From Bacteroidota bacterium (lineage in GTDB: Bacteria; Bacteroidota; Bacteroidia; B-17B0; Aurantibacillaceae), in the NCBI GenBank assembly GCA_003153315.1, contig PLYA01000014.1, positions 1 through 57,377 on the forward strand: a stretch of 57,377 nucleotides of DNA. Direction: 5' to 3'. How positions within the stretch are numbered: the stretch's first letter is position 1; the number at the start of each line of letters is the position of its first letter. Positions 53,604 through 57,377 of the stretch are shown here, in pieces. Under the pieces are notes generated by a model. It had not been told where the DNA came from, did not search any database, and saw nothing but the letters and a program-made list of their open reading frames with translations. A program made the position numbers and the translations under genes.

Positions 53604-53865
53604 GTCCAATGCATTAATTACCCCTAACTACCAGTTATGTTTAGTTTTTGTCGTTTGTAATTATTTACAAATACTTAAACCGAGCTAAGCCAAAACAAAC
53701 CTACAAAAACATATTTACCCATTTTATACAAAAAGTGCAAAAATCTTACATCAAAGTCAAGCCTTAACCTTCTTTTCGTTAAACAACCCCAACTACCAAC
53801 CGCAAAACCCCTAAGCCAGCTCCTTTTTTGTATAAAAAGGGGTAAAAAGGCAAAGTAACAGTCAA
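53604..53865. other. Gene-free spacer before the 21-bp array
   Basis: Contains the right 18-bp flank of the DUF2971 unit (53611-53628) and A/T-rich DNA with TTGTATAAAAAGGGG near 53828. No reading frame, RNA or hairpin that I can support. Confidence 0.5.
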
Positions 53866-54369
53866 GAAATCACATCTTACAGTCAAGAAATGCAAAGTGG
53901 CTGCTCTGAAATGCCATCTGACTGCTCTGAAATCACATCTGACTGCTCTGAAATGCCATCTGACTGCTCTGAAATCACATCTGACAGCTCCGAAATGCCA
54001 AGTGACAACTCTGAAATGCCGTTTTACATCTCTGAAATGCCATCTTACATCTCTGAAATGTCATCTTACATCTCTGAAATGTCATCTGACATCTCTGAAA
54101 TGCCATCTGACATCTCTGAAATGTCATTTTACATCTCTGAAATGCCATCTCACAGTAAAGAAATGCCATCTCACAGTAAAGAAATGTCATCTCACAGTAA
54201 AGAAATGCCATCTCACAGTAAAGAAATGCCATCTCACAGTAAAGAAATGTCATCTCACAGTAAAGAAATGCAATCTCACAGTAAAGAAATGCAGTCTAAC
54301 AGTAGAGAAATGCAATCTCACAATCAGGAAACGCGATCTAACAGTTGAGAAATGCAATCTTACATGTAT
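53866..54369. repeat. 21-bp tandem array, 24 units
   Basis: GAAATG or GAAATC units begin at 53866 and every 21 bp to 54349 with no insertion or deletion. Three sequence blocks are visible: units with GACTGCTCT (53908-53998), units with ACATCTCT (about 54010-54140) and units with CACAGTAAA (about 54140-54300). Two plus frames and one minus frame stay open throughout because 21 is a multiple of three; I do not count these as genes. Confidence 0.9.
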
Positions 54370-54451
54370 AAAAGGTAGCCCCAAAACAATATACACACCA
54401 CATAGTGCATAATCATTCCCCGCTAACCCCATTAACTGTCTATATGCCACC

Positions 54452-54459
54452 TATTTTTG
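54452..54459 (+). promoter_or_regulatory. murG promoter (-7 element)
   Basis: TATTTTTG, full TAnnTTTG match, 10 bp before the murG ATG. A TTG inside it would extend the reading frame but falls on the promoter. Its -33 region shows no clear TTG. Confidence 0.55.
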
Positions 54460-54468
54460 CTGCGCAGC

Positions 54469-55575
54469 ATGGCAAACCTAAAAGTTATACTAAGTGGTGG
54501 GGGTACCGGGGGGCACATCTTTCCGGCGGTTGCCATAGCTAACCAGATAAAGAAGCAAGTACCCGATGCCGATATTTTGTTTGTAGGTGCCCAAGGCAGA
54601 ATGGAAATGGAAAAAGTGCCTGCTGCGGGTTACAAAATCATAGGCCTTTGGATTAGCGGTTTGCAGCGTAAACTAACGCTGGCTAATTTATCGTTTCCGT
54701 TTAAAGTTATTTCGAGTGTATTAAAAGCAAGGCAACTACTGAACGATTTTAAACCTGATGTAGTTATTGGCACAGGGGGTTATGCAAGCGGGCCCATGCT
54801 TAGGGCAGCTTCTTCAAAAGGGATTCCTACGTTAATACAGGAGCAAAACTCCTACCCGGGCATTACCAATAAAATTCTTTCAAAAAAAGTAAATAGCATT
54901 TGTGTGGCGTATGAGGGCATGGATAAATTCTTTCCGAAGGAAAAGATTATTCTTACCGGTAACCCCGTAAGGCAGGATTTACAACAGGTAGCAGACAAAC
55001 GGGAAGAAGGGTTGAAGTTTTTTAATCTGGATGCAACTAAAAAAACAATCTTGGTGGTGGGCGGAAGTCTTGGTGCTAAAGGTATTAACGAGGCTATGGG
55101 TAAAGGCCTGCAACAATTGGCAGACAATAACATTCAGTTAGTTTGGCAAACAGGTAAAATTTATATAGAGACTGCCAAGCAACAAACAGCTCCTTTTGCC
55201 GATAAAAATATTAAAGCAGTTGATTTTATCACTCGTATGGATTTGGCTTATGCTATTGCCGATTGTGTGGTTTCGCGTGCAGGTGCAGGGGCTATTTCAG
55301 AATTATGTATCATTCAGAAGCCTTGCATTTTAGTACCTCTACCCACTGCGGCAGAAGACCATCAGACAAAAAATGCTATGTCGTTGGTAAATAAAGAGGC
55401 AGCCATTTTAGTAAAAGATAATGAGGCATCGGGTAAGTTAGTTAGTGAAGCCGTTAAGTTAGTTAGCGATGATGTAAAGCAACAAGCCTTAAAACAAAAC
55501 ATTGCAAAACTGGCGCTGCCAAATGCAGCAGAGATTATTACAAACGAGGTTTTAAAACTGGTTAATTACAAATAA
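54469..55575 (+). CDS. murG: Lipid II synthase MurG (GlcNAc transferase)
   Basis: 368 residues from ATG 54469. GT28 fold: VILSGGGTGGHIFPAVAIA at the start, DVVIGTGGYASGPML and QEQNSYPGITNK, UDP-binding VVGGSLGAKGINEAM and SRAGAGAISEL. Transfers GlcNAc to lipid I at the inner face of the membrane. Separated from ftsW by 4 kb, in contrast to normal dcw order. 2 bp before murC. Confidence 0.95.
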   Translation: MANLKVILSGGGTGGHIFPAVAIANQIKKQVPDADILFVGAQGRMEMEKVPAAGYKIIGLWISGLQRKLTLANLSFPFKVISSVLKARQLLNDFKPDVVIGTGGYASGPMLRAASSKGIPTLIQEQNSYPGITNKILSKKVNSICVAYEGMDKFFPKEKIILTGNPVRQDLQQVADKREEGLKFFNLDATKKTILVVGGSLGAKGINEAMGKGLQQLADNNIQLVWQTGKIYIETAKQQTAPFADKNIKAVDFITRMDLAYAIADCVVSRAGAGAISELCIIQKPCILVPLPTAAEDHQTKNAMSLVNKEAAILVKDNEASGKLVSEAVKLVSDDVKQQALKQNIAKLALPNAAEIITNEVLKLVNYK

Positions 55576-55577
55576 CG

Positions 55578-56966
55578 GTGAAACTCTTAGACCATAAACT
55601 TATTTATTTCCTGGGCATTGGTGGCATTGGCATGAGTGCCTTGGCCCGTTATTTTAATCATTACGGTATTCAAGTAGCCGGCTATGATAAAACACCCACT
55701 GCCCTTACCAGCGAATTACAAGATGAAGGAATAGACATTCATTTCGATGAGAATGTGGAGTACCTGAATTACTTACTGGCTGAATTTAAAAAGGAAGAAA
55801 TACTGATTGTTTATACCCCAGCCGTACCAAAAGAACATGCCGAATTTGTATTTGTACAAAAGGAAAACTACAGCTTAAAAAAACGAGCCGAAGTTTTAGG
55901 CGAGATAACCAAACAGTTTAAAACCATTGCCGTGGCAGGTACGCATGGCAAAACAACCACATCATCTTTAGTTGCTCACATATTAAAGACGGCAGGTTTT
56001 GATTGCTATGCTTTTTTGGGAGGTATCACCAAAAACTATAATACCAATTTACTTTTAGGCAGTAAAGAGCCCACCGAAAATACCTTTGTGGTGGTAGAGG
56101 CAGATGAATACGACCGTTCTTTTTTAACCCTGCACCCCTATATGGGCATTATTACCAGTGTGGATGCCGACCATCTGGATATTTATGGCGATATAAGCTA
56201 TATGCATGAGTCGTATACCCTGTTTGCGCATCAGGTAAACCCAAAGGGACACCTTATTGTTAAGAAAAATGTTGATAACACCTTAACGCTTACCGTAAAG
56301 AGGCATACATACGCAGTAAATTTAGAAGCAGATTTTAGTGCTCAAAATGTAGAGATACGTGATGGTGATTTTTATTTTGATGTAAAGAGTTCTTTGTCGT
56401 ATGTAAGTGGTGCTGTGTTGGGCATTCCCGGTTTGCATAATGTGGAAAATGCAACGGCAGCAGTAGCTGTGGCGCAATTGCTAAACATTGATAACGGGGT
56501 AATTAAACAAGCCTTGCAAAGCTTTGGTGGTGTAAAACGCAGGTTCGATTATCGTGTAAAAACAAAAGACGTTGTTTACATTGATGATTATGCGCATCAC
56601 CCCGAGGAGTTGAAAGCAGCTATTGGTGCAGCAAAAGCCTTGTATCCCCAAAAAAAGATTACAGGCATTTTTCAACCGCATTTGTTTACTCGCACACGTG
56701 ATTTTGCAGATGGTTTTGCCGAGAGCCTGGATATGCTGGATGAGTGTTTGTTGTTAGATATTTATCCGGCCCGTGAAAAACCGATTGAAGGAATTACTTC
56801 GGCTATGTTGCTGAGTAAAATGAAATCGACCAACAAAAAAGTGTTGCAGAAAAACGAAGTGCTTACATACTTAAAAGACCACCATACGCAAGTATTATTG
56901 ACATTAGGAGCAGGAGATATAGATACGTTAGTAGAGCCTATTGAGGCTTTGTTAAAAAATAAATGA
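55578..56966 (+). CDS. murC: UDP-MurNAc:L-alanine ligase MurC
   Basis: 462 residues, GTG start. FLGIGGIGMSALARYFN at the start, P-loop VAGTHGKTTTSSLVAH, EADEYDRSFL, DHLDIYGD and the C-terminal DDYAHHPEELKAAI. First Mur ligase step, joining L-Ala to UDP-MurNAc. ATGA overlap with ftsQ. Confidence 0.96.
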   Translation: MKLLDHKLIYFLGIGGIGMSALARYFNHYGIQVAGYDKTPTALTSELQDEGIDIHFDENVEYLNYLLAEFKKEEILIVYTPAVPKEHAEFVFVQKENYSLKKRAEVLGEITKQFKTIAVAGTHGKTTTSSLVAHILKTAGFDCYAFLGGITKNYNTNLLLGSKEPTENTFVVVEADEYDRSFLTLHPYMGIITSVDADHLDIYGDISYMHESYTLFAHQVNPKGHLIVKKNVDNTLTLTVKRHTYAVNLEADFSAQNVEIRDGDFYFDVKSSLSYVSGAVLGIPGLHNVENATAAVAVAQLLNIDNGVIKQALQSFGGVKRRFDYRVKTKDVVYIDDYAHHPEELKAAIGAAKALYPQKKITGIFQPHLFTRTRDFADGFAESLDMLDECLLLDIYPAREKPIEGITSAMLLSKMKSTNKKVLQKNEVLTYLKDHHTQVLLTLGAGDIDTLVEPIEALLKNK

Positions 56967-57377
56967 AGAAAATAAATTTTAAACTGATTTTAAACATTGC
57001 TCTTTGGGTTCTTGGAATCGCAGGACTAGTAAGCTCTTTGGCTTTCGTGAACGCAAGTGAAAAGAATATCAAAGGTAAATCAGTTACAGTTACTATCGAG
57101 CAGGATGATGACAACAGCTTTATAGATGAAGATGATATTTTAAAATTTCTGAAAGACAGAAATGATACACTTATCAATCAGTCTATGAAAGATATTAATG
57201 TGTACAAATTAGAAAAGGCTTTAAATACACATCCTTCCATTGCCAGTTCAGAAGTTGCCGTTACAGTAAGCGGTGATGTAAGCATCAACGTAAAACAACG
57301 CAAACCGATTGTAAGAATCATTAACACAAGAGGCGAGAGTTTTTATATAGATAACAAAGCAACCATTATGCCTTTGG
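56963..57377 (+). CDS. ftsQ: Cell division protein FtsQ, 5' part
   Basis: 138 residues present; the 3' end is outside the window. N-terminal transmembrane helix (KLILNIALWVLGIAGLVSSLAFV), then a POTRA-like start, VTVTIEQDDDNSFIDEDDILKFL, followed by KALNTHPSIASSEVAVTVSGDVSINVKQRKPIVRI. The location after murC is diagnostic. Overlaps murC by four bases (ATGA). Confidence 0.88.
   Translation, partial: MKKINFKLILNIALWVLGIAGLVSSLAFVNASEKNIKGKSVTVTIEQDDDNSFIDEDDILKFLKDRNDTLINQSMKDINVYKLEKALNTHPSIASSEVAVTVSGDVSINVKQRKPIVRIINTRGESFYIDNKATIMPL

Noticed and set aside
53866..54369. CRISPR array
   Set aside because: The units are directly adjacent without unique spacers, and there are no cas genes.
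53890..54412. Long open frames through the 21-bp array, on both strands
   Set aside because: They are a by-product of a repeat length divisible by three. No promoter or ribosome site, and products are pure repeats in several frames at once.

Overview
The window is chromosomal DNA from a Bacteroidota bacterium, most likely of the Sphingobacteriia/Chitinophagia type. Four things point there: low-GC, A/T-rich intergenic DNA; promoters of the TAnnTTTG (-7) type; secreted proteins with type IX secretion C-terminal sorting domains (VYPNP start, about 70 residues); and a Bacteroidota-style dcw cell-wall cluster with an FtsI that ends in a PASTA domain. I cannot name a genus from the sequence alone.

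Layout. 1-2.3 kb: 5' end of prfC (RF3), a small outer-membrane barrel protein and an arginase-family hydrolase. 2.4-14.6 kb: a single minus-strand run that reads as a lipid-use operon. It starts with a MarR regulator, then a fadN-A-E type beta-oxidation core (dehydrogenase/hydratase, thiolase, acyl-CoA dehydrogenase), a thioesterase fused to an acyl-CoA-binding domain, a DUF4442 hotdog protein, a DUF2147 protein, a FadL-type outer-membrane transporter, a GDSL lipoprotein and a T9SS-exported esterase, ending in a terminator. A 12-bp palindrome at the marR promoter recurs exactly between the divergent acyl-CoA synthetase and nitronate monooxygenase genes at 23.7 kb, so the regulator probably links both loci.

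14.7-20.3 kb is an accessory island between two inverted copies of a composite repeat. It holds a DUF5131 three-Cys protein with its TcmP partner, a 620-bp repeat-rich gap, an FnIII-like protein, an XRE regulator and an AraC/VOC/VOC/DUF6958 set. 20.4-32.4 kb holds a V4R-histidine kinase, the acyl-CoA synthetase and nitronate monooxygenase, an M1 peptidase, a TPR-OmpA protein and a T9SS DUF2341 protein. 32.4-41 kb is mixed: RRM protein, thioredoxin-like protein, metallophosphoesterase, a candidate small RNA with covarying hairpins, a frameshifted gene, DinB, a LytS/LytTR two-component pair and an acyltransferase.

41.1-57.4 kb is the dcw cluster: mraZ, rsmH, ftsL, ftsI, murE, mraY, murD, ftsW, then murG, murC and ftsQ (cut by the window end). 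Four GTGGT boxes spaced exactly 10 bp precede mraZ and look like MraZ operator sites. Between ftsW and murG lies a 4-kb insertion: a small protein plus nucleotidyltransferase pair, an SDR enzyme, a DUF2971 gene with integron-cassette-like ends, and a 24-unit 21-bp tandem array in perfect register. murG then restarts from what looks like its own promoter.

Most notable non-gene signals: 7-bp-periodic TGTA palindromes around a four-helix-bundle gene in the fad operon, the candidate small RNA, the two 21-bp arrays, and the cassette-like DUF2971 locus.
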